Source: Planctomycetota bacterium (GTDB lineage Bacteria; Planctomycetota; Phycisphaerae; UBA1845). From it: a stretch of DNA of 64,000 bases. Positions 56,480-64,000 of the stretch are shown in pieces. Location: positions 112,378 to 176,377 of the forward strand of contig JACQXM010000006.1 in NCBI GenBank assembly GCA_016208685.1. The letters run 5' to 3'. Made by a program: the position numbers and the translations under genes. Below the pieces are notes generated by a model, which saw nothing but the letters and a program-made list of their open reading frames with translations, did not search any database and had not been told where the DNA came from. The number at the start of each line of letters is the position of its first letter. Within the stretch, counting starts at the first letter, position 1.

Positions 56480-56521
56480 GCCGCCATCGTTGCGGCGACC
56501 TATTGCGACGGAGCCAGGGGT

Positions 56522-57304
56522 ATGGACTGGGGAATGCAGAACCGGTTGGCAGGCATCATCAATCCGAGGACCGGACGGTGCCTGATGCTCGCGATCGACC
56601 ATGGGTACTTTCAAGGCCCCACATCGGGCCTGGAGCGACCGGGCCAGGCCGTGGCGCCCCTGCTGCCACACGCCGACGCGCTGATGCTCTCGCGCGGCGT
56701 GCTTCGTTCCGTGATCGACCCCGCGAACCGCACGCCCATCGTGCTGCGCGTCTCGGGCGGGACGAGCGTTCTGAAGGATGATCTGTCGGACGAGGAGATC
56801 ACGGTTTCGCTCGAGGACGCGGTGCGACTGAACGCCGCGTGCCTGGCGACCTCCATCTTCGTCGGATCGGCCCACGAGCGGCAGACGCTCGCCGGGCTTT
56901 CACGGTTATGTGACGAGGGGCAGCGGTTCGGCATCCCCGTGCTGGCGGTCACCGCCGTGGGCAAGGAAATGGCGCGCGACGCCCGCTACCTGGGCCTGGC
57001 GTGCCGGATCGCCGCCGAGCTCGGCGCCCACGTGGTCAAGACCTACTACTGCGACGACTTCGAACGCGTCGTCGGCGGCTGCCCGGCGCCCATCGTGATC
57101 GCCGGAGGCAAGAAAATTGAGGAGCGTGAGGCACTCAGGATCGCGCATCGCGCTGTCTCTTCCGGCGCCGTGGGCGTGGACATGGGGCGGAACATTTTTC
57201 AATCGCAATGGCCGGTGCCCATGATCCGCGCCGTCCGCAGCATCGTCCAGGAGGGGCGATCCGACGCCGATGCCTGGGATCTGTTCCGGCAGCTTACCGC
57301 GTAA
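56522..57304 (+). CDS. LsrF-like class I aldolase/thiolase
   Basis: Protein of 260 residues closely resembling LsrF and the DhnA-type class I aldolases. Shared text includes DWGMQNRL at the start, LAIDHGYFQGPTSGLE, DALMLSRGVLRSV, AVTAVGKEMARDARYL, the Schiff-base Lys173 in VVKTYY, PIVIAGGKK and VGVDMGRNIFQS. LsrF acts on phosphorylated AI-2; related archaeal-type enzymes condense aldehydes in an alternative early aromatic pathway. No lsr transporter or kinase is near, so AI-2 turnover is uncertain, and adjacency to aroB keeps the aromatic option open. No C-terminal domain is missing. Confidence 0.9.
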   Translation: MDWGMQNRLAGIINPRTGRCLMLAIDHGYFQGPTSGLERPGQAVAPLLPHADALMLSRGVLRSVIDPANRTPIVLRVSGGTSVLKDDLSDEEITVSLEDAVRLNAACLATSIFVGSAHERQTLAGLSRLCDEGQRFGIPVLAVTAVGKEMARDARYLGLACRIAAELGAHVVKTYYCDDFERVVGGCPAPIVIAGGKKIEEREALRIAHRAVSSGAVGVDMGRNIFQSQWPVPMIRAVRSIVQEGRSDADAWDLFRQLTA

Positions 57305-57371
57305 GCACTCGGGCCCCGGGGCGAGGTCGGCCCGCGGCAGGCAGAGCCTCGATGAGTCACGGAGTGTCGAC

Positions 57372-58103
57372 ATGACGAGCAGAGTTCTTTCATCTCGCTG
57401 GATTCTTGCAGTCGGCGCCGCCCTAGCGGTTTCGGCCTCGGCATGCGACGTTCTCGCGCAACCGCCGGGAAGGCCGTCCCGGCCCAAGGTCGTCGTTCCG
57501 GAGGAGCACGCCAGACTGGGAACGGTGTACCACGTTCACGCGGGGCGTGACGCCCAGGTGACGTTCACGTCGGATGCGCCGCTCGAGCACATCAAGGGCA
57601 CCACGAATCAGGTCGTGGGCTACGCCGTCGCCGGCAAGCCCTCGGACTCCGATTTCGCACTTAAGGTCGCCGAGTTCCAGCTTCCCGTGGCATCGCTGGA
57701 TACCGGCATTCCCACGCGGAACAAACACCTCCAGGAGAAACGCTGGCTCGATGCGGAGTCCTTTCCCCTCGTGGTCTTCCGCCTCACCGGCACCCAGAAC
57801 CCCAAGTTGGAAAAGTCCGCCGAGGGGTTCAAGACGTACTCGTTGGAACTGCTGGGCAGTCTCACCATCCGGAGCTCGACCAAGACTCTGGTTGTTCCCG
57901 CACGCATCACGGTGATGCCGCAGAGCGAGAAGACCAAGGCGCGAGCCCCGGGAGACCTGCTGGCGATCCGTTGCGAATTCCCGGTGAAGATGAGCGATTA
58001 TGGCGTGGCGACGGGCGACGCGGCCATCGCCTCCGGGAAGGTCTCCGACGAGCTGGCGCTGGACGTTTTCCTGCTGCTCTCCACCGCAGCGCCGGACGAA
58101 TGA
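57372..58103 (+). CDS. YceI-family lipid-binding protein
   Basis: Exported YceI-family protein of 243 residues. A signal peptide (ILAVGAALAVSASACDVLAQ) precedes a lipocalin-like beta-barrel. Family marks are IPTRNKHLQEKRWLDAESFPLVVFRLT and the late EFPVKMSDYG. YceI proteins bind polyisoprenoid or amide lipids in the periplasm. The ATG at 57372 follows GGAG; the frame is open upstream to 57270. It overlaps the next gene (ATGA) and is likely read together with it. Confidence 0.88.
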   Translation: MTSRVLSSRWILAVGAALAVSASACDVLAQPPGRPSRPKVVVPEEHARLGTVYHVHAGRDAQVTFTSDAPLEHIKGTTNQVVGYAVAGKPSDSDFALKVAEFQLPVASLDTGIPTRNKHLQEKRWLDAESFPLVVFRLTGTQNPKLEKSAEGFKTYSLELLGSLTIRSSTKTLVVPARITVMPQSEKTKARAPGDLLAIRCEFPVKMSDYGVATGDAAIASGKVSDELALDVFLLLSTAAPDE

Positions 58104-58531
58104 CGCAACGCCGCCTCCGCCCGACCCGAGTGGATGCCTGCCTGGAGCCGGTCATGCGCCCGTTTGTTCGTGTGGGCACCGTCGCCTGCGGTGTCGCCGT
58201 TGTCTTTCAGGCCATCCTCCTTTGGGCCGTGACGGGCCGGGCGGGTTTCACGCGCTATTACGATCCCGCTCGCGCCGCGCGGGAGCGTGCGGCGGTCGGC
58301 GCCGCGGACCTCTTCGCTGATACCGGTCTCGAAGAAACGACCGGCCGATTCGAACAGGTGCCGAACGAGTTCCGGCTGGGTCTGCTTCCCTCGGGGGGCG
58401 GCAAGCACTTGCTCTCCATGCTCACCCTCGCCGGCCCGGGGGTGCTGGCGATTCTGCTGGTCACCGCCGACGGGCTGAGAACCAACCAACTTCCCGCCAC
58501 CGGCGTGCCGACGCGGAACCACCGCGAGTGA
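58100..58531 (+). CDS. Small two-TM membrane protein
   Basis: Protein of 143 residues with two hydrophobic helices, about residues 26-44 (GTVACGVAVVFQAILLWAV) and 105-123 (TLAGPGVLAILLVTADGL). The loop between them is probably outside the cytoplasm. No family is recognised. Its ATG overlaps the YceI stop by four bases, so the products likely work together at the envelope. Confidence 0.7.
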   Translation: MTQRRLRPTRVDACLEPVMRPFVRVGTVACGVAVVFQAILLWAVTGRAGFTRYYDPARAARERAAVGAADLFADTGLEETTGRFEQVPNEFRLGLLPSGGGKHLLSMLTLAGPGVLAILLVTADGLRTNQLPATGVPTRNHRE

Positions 58532-58584
58532 GGGGCTCGCGCCTGGCACACCAACGCCTTCGCGCCGCCGCTCGTACGACCTGC

Positions 58585-58590
58585 TACACT
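58585..58590 (+). promoter_or_regulatory. -10-like TACACT 6 bases before an ATG
   Basis: TACACT (58585-58590) ends six bases before the ATG at 58597; no Shine-Dalgarno and only weak -35 sequence are present. It fits a leaderless transcript. Confidence 0.35.
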
Positions 58591-58596
58591 TCCCGC

Positions 58597-59757
58597 ATGC
58601 GCACCTTCGACGCCATCGTGATCGGTCTGGGCGGAATGGGCTCGGCGGCGCTCTACCACTTGGCACGCCGCGGGCTCTCGGTGCTGGGCATCGAGCAGTT
58701 CGCCGTTGGACACGGTCTCGGGAGTTCGCACGGCGACACGCGCATCATCCGCAAAGCCTACTTCGAACACCCCGACTACGTGCCGCTGCTGCACCGCACG
58801 TTCGACATGTGGCGCGAGCTGGAGGCGCTTTCGGGCAAGCGCTTGTTCGTGCCCTCCGGGTTGCTGCTCGTCGGCCCCGAGGAGGGCGTGGTGATTCCGG
58901 GCGTGGAGCGGGCCGCCCGCACGCATGGGTTGGGAGTGTCCCGCTCGGCGCACAGCGAGTGGTCGCGGCGGTTCCCGGGGTTCCGGTTTCCTGACAACCA
59001 CGTGTCACTCTGGGAGCCGGACGCCGGCTTCCTTTTCGTGGAGCAGGCCGTCCGGGCACACGCGGAGTTGGCGCGGAACCGCGGTGCCGAGCTGCTTGAG
59101 GGCGAGCCGGTACGGCGCTGGGCGGTCCAGGACGGCGGCGTGGTGGTGGAAACGTCGCAAGGACGCTTCGTAGGCGAGCGCCTCGCGTTGTGTGCCGGGG
59201 CCTGGGCCGCCGGGTTGCTGACGGACCTGGGCCTTCCGCTGACGGTGCGGCGCAAGATCGTCCTCTGGTTCGAGCCCGCCGACGGCACGTACGCTCTCTC
59301 GGCGGGTTGTCCGGTCTTCGGCGTGGAAACACCCGAGGGGTTCTTCTACGGCTTCCCCGCGCTTAACGCCGACGGGGTCAAGATCGGTGACCACACCGCC
59401 GGCGACCTCGTGGGCCGTGCCGACGACCTCGACCGCCGGGTCTCGCCCTCGGACGAGACTCGCATTCGCCGATTCGCGACCGACTGCCTGCCCGCGCTGA
59501 GCCCCGTGGTGCGACGCCGCGGCGTCTGCATGTATACCATGACTCCCGACGAACACTTCGTCATCGACCGGCACCCGCGCTGGATGAACGTCGCCTTCGC
59601 CGCCGGTTTCAGTGGGCACGGGTTCAAGTTCGCGCCGGTAGTGGGCGCGGCGCTTGCGGACCTTCTGATCGACGGCACAACTGCCCTTCCCATCGGCTTT
59701 CTAGGCGCCGCTCGCGCCGCCCTCCGCGGCGGCCCACCGGCACCTCCTGCCCCGTGA
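58597..59757 (+). CDS. Monomeric sarcosine oxidase-like flavoenzyme
   Basis: FAD enzyme of 386 residues in the MSOX/MTOX (monomeric sarcosine / N-methyltryptophan oxidase) family, which oxidises secondary amines with O2. Seen are the Rossmann IGLGGMGSAALYHLARRG, GSSHGDTRIIRKAYFEHPDYV, and the flavin-linking region RRGVCMYTMTPDEHFVID, where Cys311 aligns with the covalent FAD cysteine. The C-terminal GFSGHGFKFAPVVGAALADLL is also standard. Substrate is likely sarcosine or a related N-methyl amino acid. The ATG at 58597 is chosen for its fit to the family start. Confidence 0.92.
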   Translation: MRTFDAIVIGLGGMGSAALYHLARRGLSVLGIEQFAVGHGLGSSHGDTRIIRKAYFEHPDYVPLLHRTFDMWRELEALSGKRLFVPSGLLLVGPEEGVVIPGVERAARTHGLGVSRSAHSEWSRRFPGFRFPDNHVSLWEPDAGFLFVEQAVRAHAELARNRGAELLEGEPVRRWAVQDGGVVVETSQGRFVGERLALCAGAWAAGLLTDLGLPLTVRRKIVLWFEPADGTYALSAGCPVFGVETPEGFFYGFPALNADGVKIGDHTAGDLVGRADDLDRRVSPSDETRIRRFATDCLPALSPVVRRRGVCMYTMTPDEHFVIDRHPRWMNVAFAAGFSGHGFKFAPVVGAALADLLIDGTTALPIGFLGAARAALRGGPPAPPAP

Positions 59758-59789
59758 TCGACCGATCGGTCGCGCCGCGGCCTCCCCGT

Positions 59790-60800
59790 CTATCGCCAGC
59801 ACCGCTCAGCGGCGCCCAGGATCCACTTGGTCATGTTGGGGTGCGGACACAGTCCGCGGCCGTCGGCCACGTAGTCCAATCCCGTCAGCACGTCCGTGTA
59901 GGGCCCGAATCCCGAGACACGGAACGGCACCACGAGACACCGGCCCCCTTCCGCGGCCGTACGCTGTACGAACTCACGGATGCGCCGCTCCGCCAACACC
60001 CGCCGCTCGGGCCAGTCCTCGCGCAAGGTCTCGCACCGGACCTCCCGGAACGGGCCGATCGTCGTGAGCCGCTCGACGCGGCGATTCATATTCGCCAGCC
60101 AACGTTCGTTCTCGCCGTCGTCGCCCGGCCCATGGGCCAGGATCAACACGGATTCCCGCGCCGGGTCCGTGCTCAACGACCTTACCCGATCGAGCAGGAT
60201 GTCATCAACGAGCGGAGACTCTCCGATGCCCTCGTGGCTGACGATGAAGTCGGCGCGGGATCGGATCGGCGCTGGAGCCTCCATGCAGTGCCCGGCGTGT
60301 TCGCTGGAGCCCGGGTGGCCGTAGTGTCCTGCGGAGGGCTCTCCCGGCGACGGATCGGAACCCGTTGAGGCCCCGAAGCCCAGGGTAGGAGAGGCCGCGG
60401 GAGCTGCGGCGGTCGCTTCGGCGCCGCGCGACGCGAGCGGATCGTCCGGCGGCGTCGTTCGCAGGCCGAGGATGTACTCCGTGGCGGGAACGAAGCTGTC
60501 GCCGGAGATGAACATGCGCACCACGGCGATCTCGCGCACACCGCGCGCCTCAAGCCTCCGCACCGCCGCCCCGATCGACGAGGTTTGTGCCATCCCGAAG
60601 GCGATCTCCGTGGAGTAGACGCGGCGAACGGGGGCGACCACCGACTCCACGTCGCGGTTCCACTGTTCGTCGCCGCCGTGGGCCATGATCAGAATGCCCC
60701 GCCGCGGCGCGGCACACCCCAAAAGCGACAGCACGCAGAACACAGAAACGCAACACACGGTTTCCCGCGTCATGCGGTCGGCCAACAACATTCGACTCAT
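59790..60800 (-). CDS. CbiX-like lipoprotein with two chelatase-type halves
   Basis: Exported protein of 336 residues. A signal peptide ends in LLGC, so it is likely a lipoprotein. The mature part has two halves that each resemble CbiX/sirohydrochlorin chelatase: GILIMAHGGDEQWNRDVE and, after a low-complexity middle, SVLILAHGPGDDGENERW. The middle holds a His-rich GHYGHPGSSEHAGHC that could bind metal. Cytoplasmic chelatases insert cobalt or iron into tetrapyrroles; a secreted version is unusual and may store or deliver metal. The ATG at 60800 follows CAGGAG. It starts 43 bases after the metalloregulator stop, on the same strand. Confidence 0.75.
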   Translation of the reverse strand: MSRMLLADRMTRETVCCVSVFCVLSLLGCAAPRRGILIMAHGGDEQWNRDVESVVAPVRRVYSTEIAFGMAQTSSIGAAVRRLEARGVREIAVVRMFISGDSFVPATEYILGLRTTPPDDPLASRGAEATAAAPAASPTLGFGASTGSDPSPGEPSAGHYGHPGSSEHAGHCMEAPAPIRSRADFIVSHEGIGESPLVDDILLDRVRSLSTDPARESVLILAHGPGDDGENERWLANMNRRVERLTTIGPFREVRCETLREDWPERRVLAERRIREFVQRTAAEGGRCLVVPFRVSGFGPYTDVLTGLDYVADGRGLCPHPNMTKWILGAAERCWR

Positions 60801-60843
60801 AGGGAATCTCCTGAAGAAACGGAAATACACCGGCGATACGCCG

Positions 60844-61365
60844 TTAATTGCGTTCGAGATTCGAGCGCCCCACGGTTATGCCCGCCACCGCCTGGCAGGC
60901 GCCCAGCGACACGCAATCGGTACATGTCGTCTTGGCACGCGCCGCGGCGGCCCGGAACATGGGCTGAACGTTGATCTGCCCGGAATGAACCAGGCGCAGC
61001 AGATACTCCATGCGGCTGACGGCCCCGGGGCTGACGGCATGCTCCATGGCGCAGGCGTCTACCTCGGCGGTCTCCGCATCCAACCCCAGAACGTCGGTGA
61101 GCAGCACACGAATGGTCTCGAACTTACGCACCACGCACTCCGCCACGCGCTCCCCGGCGGGCGTGAGCCGGACGGCGCCGTACCGGTCGTGCACCAGCAG
61201 TCCCGCCCGCTCCAGCTTCTTGAGGACGGCCGAGACCGTTCCCGGCGTGACCCCGAGCCCCTTGGCCATGTCGCGCACCCGCGCGACCTCGTTCGCCTGC
61301 CGCAGGCGATAGACCACTTTGAGGTACATCTCGTGCGTTGGTGACAGCCCCTCGTGCTCGTGCAT
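60844..61365 (-). CDS. DtxR/MntR-type metal-dependent regulator
   Basis: Transcription factor of 173 residues in the DtxR/MntR family, which bind DNA when loaded with Fe or Mn. The winged helix is clear (VRDMAKGLGVTPGTVSAVLKKLERAGLLVHDRYGAVRLTPAGERVAE). The metal/dimer domain follows (DAETAEVDACAMEHAVSPGAVSRMEYLL). A C-terminal CTDCVSLGAC is a further possible metal site. The ATG at 61365 follows GAGGAG; starts at 61401 or 61512 are possible. The CbiX-like lipoprotein gene follows, and the promoter at 61501-61528 contains a repeated operator-like sequence, consistent with autoregulation. Confidence 0.88.
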   Translation of the reverse strand: MHEHEGLSPTHEMYLKVVYRLRQANEVARVRDMAKGLGVTPGTVSAVLKKLERAGLLVHDRYGAVRLTPAGERVAECVVRKFETIRVLLTDVLGLDAETAEVDACAMEHAVSPGAVSRMEYLLRLVHSGQINVQPMFRAAAARAKTTCTDCVSLGACQAVAGITVGRSNLERN

Positions 61366-61500
61366 GTCGGACTCCTCTGCCCCGCATTCCTCGCGTCGCA
61401 TCACTTCGCGTTTACGGCCCGCATTGGGGTCGGCACCGCGGCACCTGCGCCGCCGCGGGCGTACGCCGACCATCGTCGCCGACGTTCCCCGATTCGCCGT

Positions 61501-61528
61501 AGTGTACCCCATTTGTTCGATACGTCAA
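61501..61528 (-). promoter_or_regulatory. Candidate promoter of the metalloregulator operon
   Basis: On the minus strand TTGACG (61528-61523) and TACACT (61506-61501) are 16 bases apart, giving a leader of about 130 bases to the ATG at 61365. Confidence 0.5.
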
Positions 61529-61549
61529 ACACAGTTTTTTACGTCAAAC
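61522..61549. promoter_or_regulatory. Direct-repeat operator candidate (ACGTCAAAC x2)
   Basis: ACGTCAAAC occurs twice, at 61522-61530 and 61541-61549, 19 bases apart (two helical turns), with an A/T run between. One copy covers the -35 of the regulator promoter. Their place suggests binding by the DtxR/MntR-type protein encoded just downstream. Confidence 0.5.
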
Positions 61550-61704
61550 TTCTGGACGGCGGGCCGGGCGGCGGCGGCCTGCGGCGGGGTGCGCCCGGCG
61601 TCGTACCGATAAGCCGCCGCAGTTCCCCACGAACGGACGGCTCCCCCCTCACCACCGGCCGCTTCCCGGCGCCTAGAATCGGTTGGAAGGGAGGAAGCAC
61701 GAGG

Positions 61705-62091
61705 ATGCACAACCGACCGAATCTTCGGGTGGTGGGTGCGGCGGAGGCATCGCCGCAGAGTGAACCGACCGTCCCCTATTGTCCCTCGATGGATGTGCGG
61801 GAGATCTTCCGCACCATGCTCGCCGCCGAACTCCGCACCGGCCGACTGACCCCCGCGCGGCGGCGGAACATCATTCGCTACGGCGCCCAGCTCAATATGT
61901 CGGCGGTGGACGTGGGGCGGATGATCGACGACTGTCGGCAGGCGGCACTTCAGAGCGAGGACCCGGTGGAGCGGTACCACGCGCTGAACCTGGCGGAACC
62001 GGCGGACGCACGCCTGCCGCTGCTGGTGAAAGTGCTGGCGCTGCTTGCCGGTGCGGAACTCATCAACCTGCTGTTTTCCCGCTGGATGTAG
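61705..62091 (+). CDS. Small protein with C-terminal hydrophobic helix, unknown
   Basis: Unrecognised protein of 128 residues. The N-terminal part is soluble and helical (VREIFRTMLAAELRTGRLTPARRRNIIRYGAQL); the last 22 residues form a hydrophobic helix (LPLLVKVLALLAGAELINLLF), so it may be tail-anchored. The ATG at 61705 follows GAGGAAG. The frame is open upstream to 61354, but that part overlaps the regulator promoter and is unlikely to be coding. Confidence 0.65.
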   Translation: MHNRPNLRVVGAAEASPQSEPTVPYCPSMDVREIFRTMLAAELRTGRLTPARRRNIIRYGAQLNMSAVDVGRMIDDCRQAALQSEDPVERYHALNLAEPADARLPLLVKVLALLAGAELINLLFSRWM

Positions 62092-62230
62092 ATTGTCGTT
62101 CCGCGAGCCGCCTGGCGCCCTGGCGCACGGACTTCACCGGGCGTGCGCATCCGCCCGCCGTCGTGCGCGTCGCAACCCGGCCGCCCACGCCAAACCGCGG
62201 CCGCTGGACCGGGCCGGGTCGAAACGGGCA

Positions 62231-63400
62231 TCAACAAGTCGGCACGCCGGCGGAATCCAGCTCACGCGCGATGACCAGGCGCTGAATCTCGCTCGTCCCC
62301 TCGTAGATGGTGGTAACCCGCGCGTCGCGGTAGAGCTGTTCCACGCGGCACTCGCGCACATACCCCGCCCCGCCGTGGACTTGGATGGCACGATAGGCAA
62401 TGCGGTTGGCGCACTCCGTGGCGTATAGCTTGGCCATGGAACCCGCCATGGGACTCAGCCGCCCGCGCTCCACGTCCGCCGCCGCCCGCCACACGAGCAG
62501 CTTGGCCGCCTCCAGCTCCACGGCGCTGCTGGCCAGCATCTCCCCCACCGCCTGGAACGTACCGATGGGCCGATGGAACTGCTCCCGCTGACGGGCGTAT
62601 GACACCATCTCCGCCAGGCACGCCTCGGCGATACCCGTCGCCTGTGCCGCGATACCGATGCGCCCCTCGTTCAGGCTGGAAAGACATACGTGCAGGCCGT
62701 GGCCGCGGGGGCCGACCAGATGGCGCTCCGGGACGAACACGTCGGCGAGATGGATCACCGCGGTCTCGCTGCCGCGAATGCCCATCTTCCCGTAGATCTT
62801 GGTGCGTCCCACGCCGGAGGCCCGACCGTCGACCAACATGGCGCAAAGCCCATCACGCTCCGGTGCCTCCGCCAGCCGCACCAGGGTCAGAAACCAGCGG
62901 GCGTTCATGCCGTTGCTGATCCACATCTTCTCCCCATTGACGCGATACCCGCCTTCCACGGCGGTGGCGGTGGTGCGGACGGCCGCGGCGTCGCTGCCGG
63001 CGTTCGCCTCCGAAAGCGCGAAGGCCGAGAAGTTGACCGGATCGCCCCAGCGCGAGAGGAGCTCCCGGCGCAGTGGATCCGCGGTGAACTTAGCCAGGAT
63101 CCGCCCCACCATGTTGTGAACCGCCACGGTCACCGCCGTCGACGGCGAGAAGTAGGCAAGCTCATGAATAATCGCGGCGTAGGTACGATAGGGACAAGCC
63201 AGTCCGTCGAGCGACTCGGGAATGGACAGGGCCAGCAGCCCCATCTCACCCAGCCGCGGCAGAACCTCGGCCACGGACGATTCGTCCACGTCCCAGCGCC
63301 GGTCCATGGGGAGCAGCACGTCGCGTGCGAACTCGCGCACCGCGTCCACCAGCACCATCCGATCGTCGCCCAGCTCTACTCCAGGAGGTATCAGCGGCAT
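62231..63400 (-). CDS. Acyl-CoA dehydrogenase
   Basis: FAD-dependent acyl-CoA dehydrogenase of 389 residues, introducing a trans-2 double bond in acyl-CoA and passing electrons to ETF. Visible: FALSEANAGSDAAAVRTTA, the FAD-binding WISNG, GRIGIAAQATGIAEACL, YARQREQFHRPIGTFQAV, VHGGAGY and YEGTSEIQR, with catalytic Glu367. Chain length or branched-chain preference is unclear. The ATG at 63400 follows GAAGGG. It is convergent with the small gene at 61705-62091 and stands alone. Confidence 0.96.
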   Translation of the reverse strand: MPLIPPGVELGDDRMVLVDAVREFARDVLLPMDRRWDVDESSVAEVLPRLGEMGLLALSIPESLDGLACPYRTYAAIIHELAYFSPSTAVTVAVHNMVGRILAKFTADPLRRELLSRWGDPVNFSAFALSEANAGSDAAAVRTTATAVEGGYRVNGEKMWISNGMNARWFLTLVRLAEAPERDGLCAMLVDGRASGVGRTKIYGKMGIRGSETAVIHLADVFVPERHLVGPRGHGLHVCLSSLNEGRIGIAAQATGIAEACLAEMVSYARQREQFHRPIGTFQAVGEMLASSAVELEAAKLLVWRAAADVERGRLSPMAGSMAKLYATECANRIAYRAIQVHGGAGYVRECRVEQLYRDARVTTIYEGTSEIQRLVIARELDSAGVPTC

Positions 63401-63643
63401 GTCCCTTCACCGCGCGGCTAGGCGCGTTCCTTGAGGTCTCGTCCCCCACCCGGGCCGTCATCCCCCATGTCCGCAAGTGTAGTTCTCGCACAAGTGCGGC
63501 GTCAATCGCGGCGGACACCTGCCGATGCGCCCGGGGTGCACCCCGCGGATCGTGGCACAACCTCGATTAGGGATGCCCGGCGCACGACGTCGGAGACCAA
63601 GGCGTTGTGCTCAGTGATCCGCGTGCCTCCCAGCCGTGCGCGA

Positions 63644-63829
63644 GCCCCGCCAGGGGCGATACCCCCTAGCCCACGGCGTAAGCCGTGGGAATCGACGAGC
63701 AGAATGAGGCTAAGCCCTGTCAGGGGCGACACATGTATGGCACGCTGCGGATGGCGCGGGAGGGGATGCGCGTCGCGGGTTGCGTCGGGAGGTTGATACG
63801 CGCTGCGGGTGTCGCCCCTGACGGGGCTT
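63644..63829. repeat. Structured repeat element with inverted 20-bp motifs and GNRA-like hairpin
   Basis: The motif AGCCCTGTCAGGGGCGACAC (63714-63733) recurs nearly inverted as GTGTCGCCCCTGACGGGGCT (63809-63828) and in variant form at 63644-63663. Between the first two lies an 8-bp perfect hairpin with a GTAA loop at 63671-63690. The element occupies most of a stretch without genes (63401-63880). It looks like a dispersed structural repeat; no second full copy is in the window. Confidence 0.6.
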
Positions 63830-63880
63830 TCTGCGATCGGCGTTGCCACCCCACGGCTCACGCCAATGGTATCTACACAA

Positions 63881-64000
63881 CTATCCGTCCTCCAGTCTCG
63901 GTCTGGGATGTATGAGATCCGGCAGAACTGCGTGGGCAAGGCGGCGGAGGTCCTCCAGATCGTGTTCACGGAGATAGTCGAGCATGGCGATCAGCACGCC
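63881..64000 (-). CDS. C-terminal fragment of a gene entering from the right edge
   Basis: On the minus strand an open frame runs from the window edge at 64000 to a TAG at 63881-63883: 39 residues, including LIAMLDYLREHDLEDLRRLA and ending RPRLEDG. The helical, charged sequence looks like real protein, not chance frame, but it is too short to assign a family. The start lies outside the window. Confidence 0.45.
   Translation of the reverse strand, partial: GVLIAMLDYLREHDLEDLRRLAHAVLPDLIHPRPRLEDG

Overview
The window is GC-rich bacterial chromosome with dense genes on both strands. I infer a member of the Planctomycetota. The grounds are exported giant proteins with calcium-binding DCNxNGxPDxCD-type repeats and a shared dockerin-like C-terminal module, a short dispersed element of a kind I associate with planctomycete intergenic DNA, ECF sigma/anti-sigma pairs, and many small lipoproteins. 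lpxA, flippase and ligase genes indicate an outer membrane with surface polysaccharide. There is no rRNA, tRNA, CRISPR array or recognisable insertion sequence. The assignment is from pattern only; no database was searched.

Layout. 1-9 kb: an S9 peptidase cut by the window edge, a secreted subtilase, kynurenine 3-monooxygenase, and an LCAT-like hydrolase with a lipoprotein. 9-19 kb: uvrB, a BaiN/HI0933 flavoprotein, a proline-rich lipoprotein, superoxide dismutase, a three-domain AroD-AroE-AroK fusion, an unknown P-loop protein and lpxA. 19-22 kb: a clpB broken by an internal deletion plus frameshift, followed by an ATGA-coupled membrane protein. 22-26 kb: ECF sigma factor, anti-sigma factor, a membrane protein and a degenerate Nudix protein. 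26-33 kb: ahcY, then an accessory stretch holding a DUF6932-like two-gene module, a secreted protein, and a restriction-modification pair lying between copies of one small gene. Short repeats cluster here. 33-43 kb: a class V aminotransferase, a lipoprotein, clpS, a CPBP protease, and a 2120-residue secreted protein with 38 tandem 32-residue cysteine-rich units. 43-51 kb: a polysaccharide locus (secreted protein, polymerase/ligase, flippase, GT4), then an OmpA-like lipoprotein and a TPR lipoprotein ending in a clear intrinsic terminator. 51-64 kb: dipeptidase and membrane glycosyltransferase (overlapping), maf and aroB (convergent overlap), an LsrF-type aldolase, YceI and a small membrane protein, a sarcosine-oxidase-like enzyme, a metalloregulator with a CbiX-like lipoprotein, an acyl-CoA dehydrogenase, and a structured repeat before a gene leaving the window.

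How genes work together. The AroDEK fusion and aroB cover dehydroquinate synthase, dehydroquinase, shikimate dehydrogenase and shikimate kinase. The ECF factor and its membrane anti-sigma form an envelope-signalling switch. The polysaccharide genes and membrane glycosyltransferase serve the envelope, together with lpxA. The metalloregulator sits directly upstream of an exported chelatase-like lipoprotein and has a repeated operator-like site over its own promoter. Several genes have a -10-like hexamer only 5-8 bases before the ATG and no Shine-Dalgarno sequence, which suggests leaderless mRNAs; others have strong GGAG-type sites. Start positions were chosen on these criteria and on family length.
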